Shown piece after piece: positions 6,605 through 13,497 of a stretch of DNA of 22,764 nucleotides. Position 1 is the stretch's first letter; every line of letters starts with the position of its first letter. Below the pieces are notes generated by a model. The model was not told where the DNA came from, did no database searches, and saw only the letters and a program-made list of their open reading frames with translations. The stretch is taken from assembly GCA_021798415.1 (NCBI GenBank), contig JAJZGO010000013.1, positions 1 to 22,764 of the forward strand, in the 5' to 3' direction. The position numbers and the translations under genes are program-made. Source of the DNA: Thermoplasmata archaeon (GTDB taxonomy: Archaea > Thermoplasmatota > Thermoplasmata > Lutacidiplasmatales > UBA184).

Positions 6605-6811
6605 ATGACGTCCCGGGGCGGAACCCTTTCCCCGGTGCGGAGGTCGAAGTGCGGCGTCTGCGACGGTCCGTTCGATCCGGAGATCGTCTTCGTCGTGTAC
6701 CACGGACACAAGGCCACGCCCGTCTGCGACGACTGCGTGAGGCTCGTTGCGGCGGCCCGGTCGTCCTTCCACCGTCCCGACCCCCGAAAGCGGCCCACGG
6801 GCCGTTCTTGA
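6605..6811 (+). CDS. Small zinc-finger protein (68 aa), function unknown
   Basis: From ATG 6605 this encodes MTSRGGTLSPVRRSKCGVCD and on, with Cys-x2-Cys and Cys-x2-Cys pairs about 22 residues apart (CGVC ... VCDDCV), a plausible zinc knuckle or treble-clef-like small protein. The central strand EIVFVVYHGHKATPVC contains two histidines. The C-terminus is basic (RPDPRKRPTGRS). An upstream extension to GTG/ATG codons in the same frame reads as low-complexity Arg-rich sequence and is judged non-coding. No clear ribosome binding site is seen. It lies between the HEPN gene and the tRNA gene, and no partner is obvious. I do not recognise a specific family. Confidence 0.55.
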   Translation: MTSRGGTLSPVRRSKCGVCDGPFDPEIVFVVYHGHKATPVCDDCVRLVAAARSSFHRPDPRKRPTGRS

Positions 6812-6841
6812 GGGCGTAGGGATGTTCGACTCCCGGGGGGG

Positions 6842-6948
6842 CGGGCCTGTCGGGAGTCTCCGCTCGGGGCGTCAAGCGCCCCGAGCCTTTGAACCCGAGT
6901 TCGCTGGCTTAGAAGGCCAGTGCTTTGTCCAAGCTAAGCTACAGGCCC
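6842..6948 (-). tRNA. tRNA-Arg (anticodon UCU) interrupted by a 32-nt insert in the T-loop
   Basis: Reading the minus strand from 6948, a complete cloverleaf forms. The acceptor GGGCCTG pairs with CAGGCCC (6849-6843) with discriminator G73 at 6842. The D-stem is GCTT/AAGC. The anticodon arm is CTGGC-CTTCTAA-GCCAG with anticodon TCT (6913-6911). The variable loop is CGAAC, giving the G15-C48 pair. The T-stem TCGGG (6898-6894) pairs with CCCGA (6854-6850). The T-loop starts TTCAAA but is separated from the 3' T-stem strand by 32 extra nucleotides, so the gene is 107 nt and the spliced product 75 nt. CCA is not encoded. The 5' end overlaps the DUF99 stop codon region. Alternative reading: a tRNA gene broken by a hairpin insertion. 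Confidence 0.88.
6856..6887 (-). other. Putative tRNA intron in the T-loop (about position 59/60)
   Basis: The 32-nt insert contains a perfect 10-bp hairpin, GCTCGGGGCG/CGCCCCGAGC with loop CTTGA (6886-6862). The exact boundary is ambiguous: removing 32 nt at 56/57, 57/58, 58/59 or 59/60 gives TTCGACT, TTCAACT (two ways) or TTCAAAT, all acceptable T-loops. The coordinates shown are for 59/60. Between the T-stem and the hairpin there are 7 nt on each side, the size expected for a bulge-helix-bulge junction, but I cannot form a clean 4-bp central helix, so the splicing motif would be relaxed. Confidence 0.65.
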
Positions 6949-7569
6949 TTCTTCGGGACGGCGGGCGCCCTCCTTAAGGGTTCGGTCGGCGGGTGTCGGA
7001 GGCGTCCGGCCGGCCGAGGCCACCAGGTGGGCGAGACGGAGCGGTTCGGGCCAGTACCCGCGCACGGCCGTGCGCACGACAAGGCGAGCCGCGTCGGCCC
7101 GGCGGCACCCGACCGCGGCGGCGAGGAGCGGCTGACCCGCGGTCGGCACGCGGAAGAGGCGATGGGCCGTCAGGAGACGCATCCGTTCCGCCGCGTCGCG
7201 GGGGAACCACTTCTCGAGCGCGGCGCGGATGCGGCGGAGGTCGGGCGGGCGACGGGTCACGGCGACCACCGGCAGGCTTAGCGACCGATGGAGCAGATCG
7301 AGGTCGAGCACGTTGAACCCACCCAGGACCGCCCCGTCGACGAGGAGCGCGCGGAGACCGTCGAGCGGGCCGGTCGCACGGACCAAGGCGATCGTGCGGC
7401 GGGTCGCGTCGCGGCCGTCGACGCGGACCCGGCCGGTCCGGATCGCCTCGACGTACTGGGGCACCGACACGACGACCGCAGCGATCGGTGCGGTGGAGTC
7501 GTCGCGGGAGAACGCCCCATCGTCGACCGCGACCACGCGCGGATGGGGCTTCGAGAGCGACCGCCTCAA
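6934..7569 (-). CDS. DUF99 family protein (endonuclease V-related fold)
   Basis: A 211-residue protein with the archaeal DUF99 pattern: an opening KPHPRVVAVDDGAF (family consensus has an Asp-Asp-Gly near the first strand), AAVVVSVPQYVEAIRTGRV, LVDGAVLGGFNVLDL, LPVVAVTRRPPD and a late EPLRLAHLVAS helix. DUF99 is structurally related to endonuclease V, but its activity and substrate are not established. No ATG is available. TTG at 7569-7567 is chosen because GAGGT lies 7 nt before it and the conserved region begins immediately after. It is divergent from the membrane protein at 7603 across 33 bp. Its last 15 nt, including the TAG stop, lie inside the 5' end of the tRNA-Arg gene. Confidence 0.87.
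   Translation of the reverse strand: MRRSLSKPHPRVVAVDDGAFSRDDSTAPIAAVVVSVPQYVEAIRTGRVRVDGRDATRRTIALVRATGPLDGLRALLVDGAVLGGFNVLDLDLLHRSLSLPVVAVTRRPPDLRRIRAALEKWFPRDAAERMRLLTAHRLFRVPTAGQPLLAAAVGCRRADAARLVVRTAVRGYWPEPLRLAHLVASAGRTPPTPADRTLKEGARRPEEGPVA
6972..6980 (-). promoter_or_regulatory. Likely TATA box of the tRNA-Arg gene
   Basis: CCTTAAGGA-type sequence (TTAA at 6974-6977) lies 26-29 nt upstream of the tRNA 5' end on the minus strand, the usual distance for an archaeal TATA element. It sits within the 3' part of the DUF99 coding sequence, so the promoter and coding functions overlap. Confidence 0.5.
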
Positions 7570-7602
7570 CGCTAAGACCTCGGACGCGGTCGAGGGGACC
7601 CG

Positions 7603-8526
7603 ATGGCCCCGACCACGGTGGCGCGACGCTGCCCGACGTGCGGCGGGGAGCTCACCGTCGCGCTCGCGGACGCTCCCCCGACCCAGTGGTTTCCGTGCCC
7701 GCACTGCCGGACTCCCGTGGCGGTCGTGGTGCCGAGGGACCCGCCACCGCTCTACAGCTGGGAGGTCGTCCCGGGCCTTTACCCCACGCTTCCGCTCCCC
7801 CGCCGCACGCGCTGGCGCGCCCGGCGCGCCGCGGCGATCGCGCTCATCGCCGTCGTCGTGCTCGCGGTCGGGTTCGCGTCGACCTTCGCCTACTACGGCG
7901 TCGTGGCGGGCGAACCCGGTTCTTTCCCCGTGAACGGGATCGTCGAACGGTCGGTCGGCGGCGTGACCGGGCCGGCCGCCGGGGCGACCGTCGTCCTGAC
8001 CGAGGAAGGCGGCGCCCAGGCGTCCACGGTCACCCTCGTCGACGGGGCGTTCGCGTTCGCGGGCGTCCCGGGGGGCAGCGTCTCGTTGAACGTCTCTCTT
8101 CCGGGATTCGCCCCCGTGGTGGTCTCCACGTTCGTCTCGGCGGTCTACGACGCCGGGACGACCGGCCTCGAGGTGGTCCTCGCCCCGGGCGCGACGGGCA
8201 ACGCCACGACCGTCACGCTCTCGCCGTTCTCCGGCCTCGAGGGATTCCTCGCCTCGATCGGCGTGGCGGTCGTCCTCTTCGTCCTGATCGCCGGGGTCGC
8301 CGCGGCCGCCGTGGTCGGCACCGTGCGGGCCGACCGCCCCTCGCTCGGGGTCGTCGGCGGAGGGGCCGGGCTTCTCGCCCCGGTCGCCGTCTACTTGCTC
8401 GCTCTCGGGTCCGCGTTCCCTCTCGTCACGAGCGCGACCGCGGCCGTGGCCGGGTTCGGCGCCTTCGCGCTCGCCCTGCGGGCGGTCGAGCTCGCGCAAG
8501 CGTCCCCGGCGCCCGGACCCGAGTAG
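7603..8526 (+). CDS. Membrane protein with N-terminal zinc ribbon and carboxypeptidase-regulatory-like domain
   Basis: A 307-residue protein. Residues 1-40 hold a zinc ribbon (Cys10, Cys13, Cys32, Cys35). A first transmembrane helix lies at about 74-100 after an Arg-rich stretch. About 108-200 is a beta-sandwich like carboxypeptidase regulatory domains (VNGIVERSVGGVTGPAAGAT, then DGAFAFAGVPGGSVSLNVSL). Three further hydrophobic helices follow to about 300. By the positive-inside rule the zinc ribbon is cytoplasmic and the sandwich external. Related zinc-ribbon/peptidase-regulatory-like membrane proteins are common in Thermoplasmatota with no known function. ATG start; it is divergent from DUF99. 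No enzymatic motif is seen, so a structural, binding or sensing role is only a guess. Confidence 0.82.
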   Translation: MAPTTVARRCPTCGGELTVALADAPPTQWFPCPHCRTPVAVVVPRDPPPLYSWEVVPGLYPTLPLPRRTRWRARRAAAIALIAVVVLAVGFASTFAYYGVVAGEPGSFPVNGIVERSVGGVTGPAAGATVVLTEEGGAQASTVTLVDGAFAFAGVPGGSVSLNVSLPGFAPVVVSTFVSAVYDAGTTGLEVVLAPGATGNATTVTLSPFSGLEGFLASIGVAVVLFVLIAGVAAAAVVGTVRADRPSLGVVGGGAGLLAPVAVYLLALGSAFPLVTSATAAVAGFGAFALALRAVELAQASPAPGPE

Positions 8527-8543
8527 AGCCGTACCCGGCGGGG

Positions 8544-9032
8544 CTACGGCCGGGATCGTGGCGACGAGGGCGACCGCGCCCTCTCGGGGATCGGGCGTCG
8601 ATCCTTGTAGCTGCCCGTGACGGGGTGGTAGAACTCGACGTGGGGCTCGCCCCGCTGCCAACAGAAGAACACCACGTCGCCGTCGAGCTCGCCGTAGAAG
8701 TCGACCGTGCCGCTCTCGAGGTCCTTCACCTCGATCCCTTCCGTGCGCAGCGCGGTCACCGCCTCCTCGAGCCGTCGGGAGAGGTTCCCCCACTCGGCGT
8801 CGAGACGGGCTTTGAGCTCGTGGTCGACGTGGTCCGCGGCGTCCACGTTCGCGCCCCAGAACGCGGCGAGGCGCTCGAGCTCCTGGTGGACCTCCCCGAG
8901 ACGCACGACCCAGCCCTTGAGCCGGGGCAATAGGTCGCTCAGCTCCCCGACGCGCCGGCCGGCGTCCTCGGCGGTCCAGAGGCGCGGGGGGTCGACCCGT
9001 TGGGTGTCCTTCGGTCGCACGGCCCGGTCCAT
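8544..9032 (-). CDS. DUF2203 family protein
   Basis: A 162-residue soluble protein matching DUF2203: a helical N-terminal half beginning LWTAEDAGRRVGELSDLLPRL, long charged helices (about 40-105), then the diagnostic C-terminal block T-E-G-I-E-V-K-D-L-E-S-G-T-V-D-F-Y-G, an F-F-C-W-Q-R-G-E-P strand and a Y-H-P-V-T-G-S-Y-K-D-R-R-P-I ending. Function is unknown. An upstream ATG at 9047 is in frame, but the TATA-like box at 9058-9065 is only about 15 nt from it and about 30 nt from ATG 9032, so the downstream start with a very short leader is preferred. The last ~12 residues are Arg/Ser/Pro-rich. It is convergent with the membrane protein gene. Confidence 0.85.
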   Translation of the reverse strand: MDRAVRPKDTQRVDPPRLWTAEDAGRRVGELSDLLPRLKGWVVRLGEVHQELERLAAFWGANVDAADHVDHELKARLDAEWGNLSRRLEEAVTALRTEGIEVKDLESGTVDFYGELDGDVVFFCWQRGEPHVEFYHPVTGSYKDRRPIPERARSPSSPRSRP

Positions 9033-9057
9033 GCCTATAGGAAGCATGACCGGCCCC

Positions 9058-9065
9058 CTATTTAC
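9058..9065 (-). promoter_or_regulatory. TATA box of the DUF2203 gene
   Basis: GTAAATAG on the minus strand is an isolated A/T-rich element in a GC-rich gap. It is centred about 30 nt upstream of ATG 9032, implying a leader of only a few nucleotides. The remainder of the 132-nt gap 9033-9164 is GC-rich with no recognisable gene. Confidence 0.55.
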
Positions 9066-9164
9066 GCCCGCGATGGGCCGAAGGTAACCACGGCCGGCCG
9101 AGGCAGCGCGGGGGCCCGCGACGCCCGGGACGGCCTCCGGAAGGGCCCGGGGCCGGCCGGACCC

Positions 9165-10358
9165 CTAGATCAGGCGGAGTTCCCGGCCGGCCTTCGCGAA
9201 GGCGGAGACCGCGAACGTGACGTCGTCGTCCGTGAGCGCGGCGTTCATGATCGTCCTCAGCCGGGCCTTCTCCTTGGCGACCATCGGGTAGACGATCGGC
9301 AAGGCGAAGAGCCCAAGGTCGAAGAGCCGGTCGCTGAGCGCCTTCGCGCGGTGGCTGTCGCCCACCATCACGGGCGTGATCGGGGTCTCGCTCGCGCCGA
9401 GGTCGAACCCGAGCGCCCGCATCTCCTTCTTGAACCGGTGGGTGAGCTCCCACAGTCGCTCGACGTGCTTTCCTTCGGTCTCGAGGAGGTCGACCGCGGC
9501 GAGGCACGCCGCCGCGACCGGCGGGGGATGCGAGCCGCTGAGGAGCCAGGTCCGCGACTTGTTGTAGGCGAAATCGATCAGCGCCCGCGATCCCGAGACG
9601 TGACCGCCGACGACCCCGAACGCCTTCGAGAACGTGCCCATCTCGACGTGGACCTGGTCGCGCGAGAGGCCGAAGTGGGCGACGATCCCTCGGCCCCCGG
9701 GACCGAGGACCCCCTCGCCGTGGGCGTCGTCGACGTAGACCATCGCGCCGTGCCGCCCGGCCGCGTCGGCGATCCGGTCGAGCGGGGCGATGTCGCCGTC
9801 CATGGAGAAGACCCCGTCGGTGATCACGAGGATCCGACGCGGCGCGGGCGTCCGCTCCTCCGCCGCCGAGAGCACGCGCTCGAGGTCCGCGACGTCGGTG
9901 TGCCGGTAGACCGTCCGGTCGGCCCGGGAGAGACGCGTGCCGTCAATGATGCTGCCGTGGTTGAGCTCGTCGCTGACGATCAGGTCCCCCTCCCCCACGA
10001 GCTGGGGGATGAGGCCCGCGTTCGTCGCGAATCCGCTCTGGTAGACGAGCGACGCTTCGGCCCGCTTGAACGCCGCGAGGCGTCGCTCGAGTTCGACGTG
10101 GAGGTCCATGTTCCCCGCGATCGGTCGGACCGACCCCGACCCGACACCGTGGGTCCGGATCGCCTCGAGCGCCGCCTCCTTGAGACGGGGGTGGTTCGAT
10201 AGCCCGAGGTAGTTGTTGGAACAGAACATGAGGACCTTCTTGCCGTCGACCGTGCACCACGGGGCGCTCGGTCCCGAGAGGACGCGGAGCTTCCAATCGG
10301 TCGCGCTGTCGACGAGCGAACGGTACTCGGTCGCGAGGAACCCGGTCGGGTCGCGCAA
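9165..10358 (-). CDS. kbl: Glycine C-acetyltransferase (2-amino-3-ketobutyrate CoA ligase)
   Basis: A 397-residue PLP enzyme of the alpha-oxoamine synthase family. It converts 2-amino-3-ketobutyrate and CoA to glycine and acetyl-CoA. Visible signatures: F-C-S-N-N-Y-L-G-L near 45-53, GSGSVRPIAGN (73-83), SDELNHGSIIDG (129-140), Asp210-Asp-Ala-His213 for cofactor contact, and the Schiff-base lysine Lys245 in GTFSKAFGVVGG. It is directly downstream of the threonine dehydrogenase gene, so threonine breakdown is the likely role. BioF-type chemistry is less likely given the neighbour. The start is TTG (10358-10356), one base after the tdh stop; the Shine-Dalgarno GAGGTG lies in the last codons of tdh, indicating tight coupling. 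Confidence 0.93.
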   Translation of the reverse strand: MRDPTGFLATEYRSLVDSATDWKLRVLSGPSAPWCTVDGKKVLMFCSNNYLGLSNHPRLKEAALEAIRTHGVGSGSVRPIAGNMDLHVELERRLAAFKRAEASLVYQSGFATNAGLIPQLVGEGDLIVSDELNHGSIIDGTRLSRADRTVYRHTDVADLERVLSAAEERTPAPRRILVITDGVFSMDGDIAPLDRIADAAGRHGAMVYVDDAHGEGVLGPGGRGIVAHFGLSRDQVHVEMGTFSKAFGVVGGHVSGSRALIDFAYNKSRTWLLSGSHPPPVAAACLAAVDLLETEGKHVERLWELTHRFKKEMRALGFDLGASETPITPVMVGDSHRAKALSDRLFDLGLFALPIVYPMVAKEKARLRTIMNAALTDDDVTFAVSAFAKAGRELRLI

Positions 10359-10359
10359 C

Positions 10360-11421
10360 TTACCACCTCGGTTCGAGCGAGACCTTCGCGGCCTGCTGGC
10401 TCTGGATGAGCTCCATGGCGCGGGGGAGTTCGGCGATCGGCACCCGGTGCGTGATGATCTGCGCCATCTTGGCCCGGAAGTCGGGTCGGGTCAGGAGCCC
10501 TTTCACCTGGTACCAGGTCTCGAACATACGGCGGCCGAAGATCCCCTGGACCTTGGCGGCCTTGAAGATGACCGCGTCGTCGAGGTTGATCGAGGTCGGT
10601 CGGTCGAAGAGTCCGAGGAGCGAGACCCGGCCCCCGGGCGTCAGCGCGTCGAAGAGGAGCTGGAGCGACGACGGATGGCCCGACATCTCGACCGCGACGT
10701 CGACGCCGTTCCCGTCGGTCTCGTCGACGATCGTCTTCGCGACCCCGGGGCCATCCTCCACCGGATTGAAGACGTGGTCGGCGCCCATCTGGCGCGCGAG
10801 GGCGATCCGGACCGGGCTCACCTCCGTCGCGAAGATCCGATGCGCCCCGAGGACGCGCGCGACCGCGATCGCGAGCAGGCCGACCGGACCGCACCCGGTA
10901 ACGAGGACGTTCTTTCCCGCCAGGTCTTCGAGGTTCTCTTCGGGGAGCAGGGAATGGACAGCGTTACCGAGCGGCTCCTGGATCGACGCGAGGGACGGGT
11001 CGAGGTCCGGGTCGTTCTTCCACGCGTTCATCTCGGGAAGGATCGCGTACTCGGCGAAGACCCCGTTGCGGTCGACGCCCAGGACCTCGACGTGCTCGCA
11101 GATGTGCATCTTGCCTCGCCGGCACTGGTAGCACGTGCCGTCGGCGATGTGGGTCTCCGCGGAGACGTGGTCCCCCACCGCGACGCTCCGGACGGACCGG
11201 CCCACCTTCAGGACCTCGCCGCTCACCTCGTGTCCGATCGTCATCGGGACCGTGCGGATGCGGGATTGGGCCCACTCGTTCCACAGCCAGATGTGAACGT
11301 CCGTGCCGCAGACGGAGGCCGCCCGGACGCGGATGAGCACTTCGTTCTCGCCGGGCGTCGGGTCGGGGACGCTCCGGATTTCGCCGCCCGGCCCCCGCGT
11401 CGCCTTCACGTATGCCTTCAC
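10360..11421 (-). CDS. tdh: L-threonine 3-dehydrogenase
   Basis: A 353-residue zinc-dependent medium-chain dehydrogenase that oxidises L-threonine to 2-amino-3-ketobutyrate with NAD+. Catalytic zinc ligands appear as Cys38 and His64-Glu65. The threonine-dehydrogenase-specific C-G-T-D-V-H-I-W-x-W-N-E-W-A-Q-S-R-I stretch is present, as is the NAD-binding TGCGPVGLLA. The structural-zinc lobe reads Asp94, Cys97, Cys100, Cys108, so the first usual cysteine is Asp. An in-frame ATG lies at 11460, but a TATA-like element overlaps it and the family starts at the GTG at 11421 (VKAYVKATRGPGG), which is chosen. It forms an operon with kbl and is divergent from the ribosomal operon. Confidence 0.92.
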   Translation of the reverse strand: MKAYVKATRGPGGEIRSVPDPTPGENEVLIRVRAASVCGTDVHIWLWNEWAQSRIRTVPMTIGHEVSGEVLKVGRSVRSVAVGDHVSAETHIADGTCYQCRRGKMHICEHVEVLGVDRNGVFAEYAILPEMNAWKNDPDLDPSLASIQEPLGNAVHSLLPEENLEDLAGKNVLVTGCGPVGLLAIAVARVLGAHRIFATEVSPVRIALARQMGADHVFNPVEDGPGVAKTIVDETDGNGVDVAVEMSGHPSSLQLLFDALTPGGRVSLLGLFDRPTSINLDDAVIFKAAKVQGIFGRRMFETWYQVKGLLTRPDFRAKMAQIITHRVPIAELPRAMELIQSQQAAKVSLEPRW

Positions 11422-11458
11422 GAGCGATGCGCCTCGGCCCGTCGAGGGGAGGCGGGGC

Positions 11459-11466
11459 ATAAAGGT
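11459..11466 (-). promoter_or_regulatory. Possible TATA element of tdh-kbl
   Basis: On the minus strand ACCTTTATG is the only A/T-leaning stretch upstream of tdh. It would place transcription start near 11437, leaving a short leader containing GAGGCG before GTG 11421. It overlaps the alternative ATG at 11460. Weak consensus match. Confidence 0.35.
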
Positions 11467-11607
11467 GCGGGCCTCGTGGGACGGTTGAACCCCGGCCGCG
11501 GAGTGCCCCGCGCTCTACGCGCGCGTCCGAGACCGACGCTCGATCGATCGAATTCCTCGAGGGAAAACGGGCCCGGACGGGAGGCTCCGGCGGGTCGCGC
11601 GCGAGCG

Positions 11608-11616
11608 CTTATATAG
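11608..11616 (+). promoter_or_regulatory. TATA box of the ribosomal protein operon
   Basis: CTTATATAG is the best archaeal TATA match in the window, in the 244-nt gap between divergent tdh and uL3. Transcription should begin about 11636-11640. A strong GGAGGT follows at 11642-11647, but it is 18 nt from the uL3 ATG, which is longer than usual. The rest of the gap (11467-11607) is GC-rich, with GC hairpins but no gene I can support. Confidence 0.8.
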
Positions 11617-11665
11617 GGCACCCATCTCCCCCGTCCCCACCGGAGGTAGGACCCCCTATCGACCC

Positions 11666-12664
11666 ATGGCCCGTCATCGTCCGAGGCGAGGTTCGCTCGC
11701 CTATTCGCCCCGTTCCCGGTCGGTCCGGCCGGTCCCCCGGATCCGTTCGTGGCCGGCCGGCCCGAAGCAGCCCACGATCGAGGGGTTCGCCGGGTTCAAG
11801 GTCGGCATGACACACGCCTTCATCGTGGATTACCGGAAGCGGTCGACGACGGCGGGCCAGGAGGTCTCGGTCCCGGTCACGGTCGTGGAGGTTCCTCCCC
11901 TCCGCGTCGCGGGAGCCCGCCTGTACGCCCGTAACCCCTACGGGCTGCGGGTCGTATCGGAGGTCTGGTCGGCCGGTCCCCCCGTCGAGCTCGAGCGGCA
12001 GATCCCGACCCACCCGGCGAGCCCGCCCGCTGACCTCGAGAGGTTCGCCCGGGCCGACGGCGACGAGGTGCGCCTGATCGTTCACACCCAGCCCCAGTTC
12101 GTGACCGGCACCGGAACGAAGACGCCCCGTATCTTCGAGCTCCGGGTCTCGGGAGAGAAGTTCGACGAGCGCCGCCAGTTCGCGCTCCAGCAGCTCGGCC
12201 GCGAGCTCCCCGCGGATGAGCTGGCGCGGGAAGGGGAGTTCGTCGATGTGATCGGGGTCACGAAAGGGTTCGGGTTCCAGGGGCACATCCAGCGCTGGGG
12301 CGTCAAGCTCCAGCCGCGCAAGAACTCGAAGCACCGCCGCATGATCGGAACGCTCGGCCCTCACAACCCGAGCTTCGTTTCCTACCGGATTCCCCAGGCC
12401 GGCCAGCAGGGGTACCATCGCCGGACCCAGTTCAACATGCGGGTCCTCAAGGTCGTCTCCGACCCGAGGACGGACCCGATCACGCCGTCGGGCGGGTTCC
12501 CGCACTACGGCGAGGTCCGCAGCGCCTGCATCGTCCTCCACGGGTCGCTTCCGGGGCCCGCGAAGCGCCTGCTGAGGTTCCGATCGCCGATCCGCAGCCG
12601 TGTCGGGTCCGTCGAGAAGGTCGACCTCCGGTACTTCAGTACCCGGTCGAAGCAGGGAGCATGA
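11666..12664 (+). CDS. rpl3: Large ribosomal subunit protein uL3
   Basis: A 332-residue protein, normal length for archaeal L3. It opens ARHRPRRGSLAYSPRSRS, the archaeal/eukaryotic N-terminus, followed by GFKVGMTHAFIVD and the conserved central G-V-T-K-G-F-G-F-Q-G-H-I-Q-R-W-G and the K-H-R-R-M-I-G loop that approaches the peptidyl transferase centre. L3 is an early-assembly 50S protein binding 23S rRNA. It is the first gene of the operon. The ATG is fixed by homology; its GGAGGT is unusually far upstream. The stop overlaps uL4 (ATGA). Confidence 0.97.
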   Translation: MARHRPRRGSLAYSPRSRSVRPVPRIRSWPAGPKQPTIEGFAGFKVGMTHAFIVDYRKRSTTAGQEVSVPVTVVEVPPLRVAGARLYARNPYGLRVVSEVWSAGPPVELERQIPTHPASPPADLERFARADGDEVRLIVHTQPQFVTGTGTKTPRIFELRVSGEKFDERRQFALQQLGRELPADELAREGEFVDVIGVTKGFGFQGHIQRWGVKLQPRKNSKHRRMIGTLGPHNPSFVSYRIPQAGQQGYHRRTQFNMRVLKVVSDPRTDPITPSGGFPHYGEVRSACIVLHGSLPGPAKRLLRFRSPIRSRVGSVEKVDLRYFSTRSKQGA

Positions 12665-13497
12665 CGTCGAGCCCCGCTCCGAAGGACCCCGCGCCCGTGG
12701 CCGAGGGGCATACCCCGCACCACCGGGTCCACCTCCTCGGGCTGGACGGTAAGCAGACCGCGACCGTCGCCCTTCCGCTCGCGTTCTCCCAGCCGGTCCG
12801 ACCGGACCTGATCCACCGGGCGGTCGTGGCGTCCCAATCGAACCGCCGCCAGCCGTATGGGACGAGCCCCACCGCCGGCCTTCGCCACTCGGTCGAGTGG
12901 TCCGGTAAGGGTCGCGGCGTCGCGCGCACGCCTCGCTTGATGGAGTCGATGCGCGGGGCTCAGTCCCCCAACACGGTCGGGGGCCGGCCGGCGCACCCGC
13001 CCCGGGTCGACCGCATCTGGACGAAGAAGATCAACCGCAAGGAGCGCCGGCTCGCGTTCGCCTCGGCGCTCGCCGCGACGCGCGAGTCGAAGCTCGCCGC
13101 CGCCCGCGGCCACGCGGTACCGCACGGCCTCCACCTGCCGGTCGTCCTCGACGACGGGGCCGAGGAGATCTCCTCCGCGGCCGACGCGCGCGTCCTCCTC
13201 GAGCACCTCAAGCTGTGGCCGGACATCGAGCGCGCCCGGAACGCGACCCACCTCCACCGGTCGGGACGCGCCCGGCGACGCGGCCGCGTCCGCCGAACGC
13301 CGAGGAGCCTCCTGTTCGTCACGAGCGCCCCGAACAAGGCGCTCGGGTTCCGCAACCTCGCGGGGGTCGAGATCGTCTCGGCCGCGCGGCTCGACACCGA
13401 GGACCTTGCCCCCGGTGGCACGGCCGGCCGTCTCACGCTCTTCTCCCGTGGCGCGGTCGAGTCGCTGCGCTCCCGACTCGGGGAGCCGGCCCCGTGA
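12661..13497 (+). CDS. rpl4: Large ribosomal subunit protein uL4
   Basis: A 278-residue protein starting at the ATG overlapping the uL3 stop. After a ~20-residue Pro-rich leader come VHLLGLDGKQTATVALPLAF and the archaeal L4 signature Y-G-T-S-P-T-A-G-L-R-H-S-V-E-W-S-G-K-G-R-G-V-A-R-T-P, which is the extended loop lining the exit tunnel. The globular domain follows (RKERRLAFASALAATR, LLFVTSAPNKALGFRNLAGV). Slightly longer than typical archaeal L4 (about 255), mainly at the N-terminus. Ends with GTGA overlap to uL23. Confidence 0.96.
   Translation: MTSSPAPKDPAPVAEGHTPHHRVHLLGLDGKQTATVALPLAFSQPVRPDLIHRAVVASQSNRRQPYGTSPTAGLRHSVEWSGKGRGVARTPRLMESMRGAQSPNTVGGRPAHPPRVDRIWTKKINRKERRLAFASALAATRESKLAAARGHAVPHGLHLPVVLDDGAEEISSAADARVLLEHLKLWPDIERARNATHLHRSGRARRRGRVRRTPRSLLFVTSAPNKALGFRNLAGVEIVSAARLDTEDLAPGGTAGRLTLFSRGAVESLRSRLGEPAP

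Noticed and set aside
6862..6886. Perfect 10-bp hairpin as a transcription terminator
   Set aside because: Archaea generally terminate at oligo-T and none follows; its place exactly between the two strands of the tRNA T-stem explains it better as an intron or insert.
7570..8793. Long minus-strand open frame continuing upstream of DUF99 through the membrane-protein gene
   Set aside because: The upstream part is low-complexity Arg/Gly/Asp-rich sequence, a shadow of the plus-strand gene, which has clear domains; the DUF99 family begins just after TTG 7569.
11483..11527. Minus-strand sequence resembling a tRNA T-arm (GGGGTTCAACC) beside a GC hairpin upstream of tdh
   Set aside because: No acceptor stem of correct length pairs across it and no anticodon arm with a 7-nt loop can be formed; treated as chance or at most a decayed remnant.
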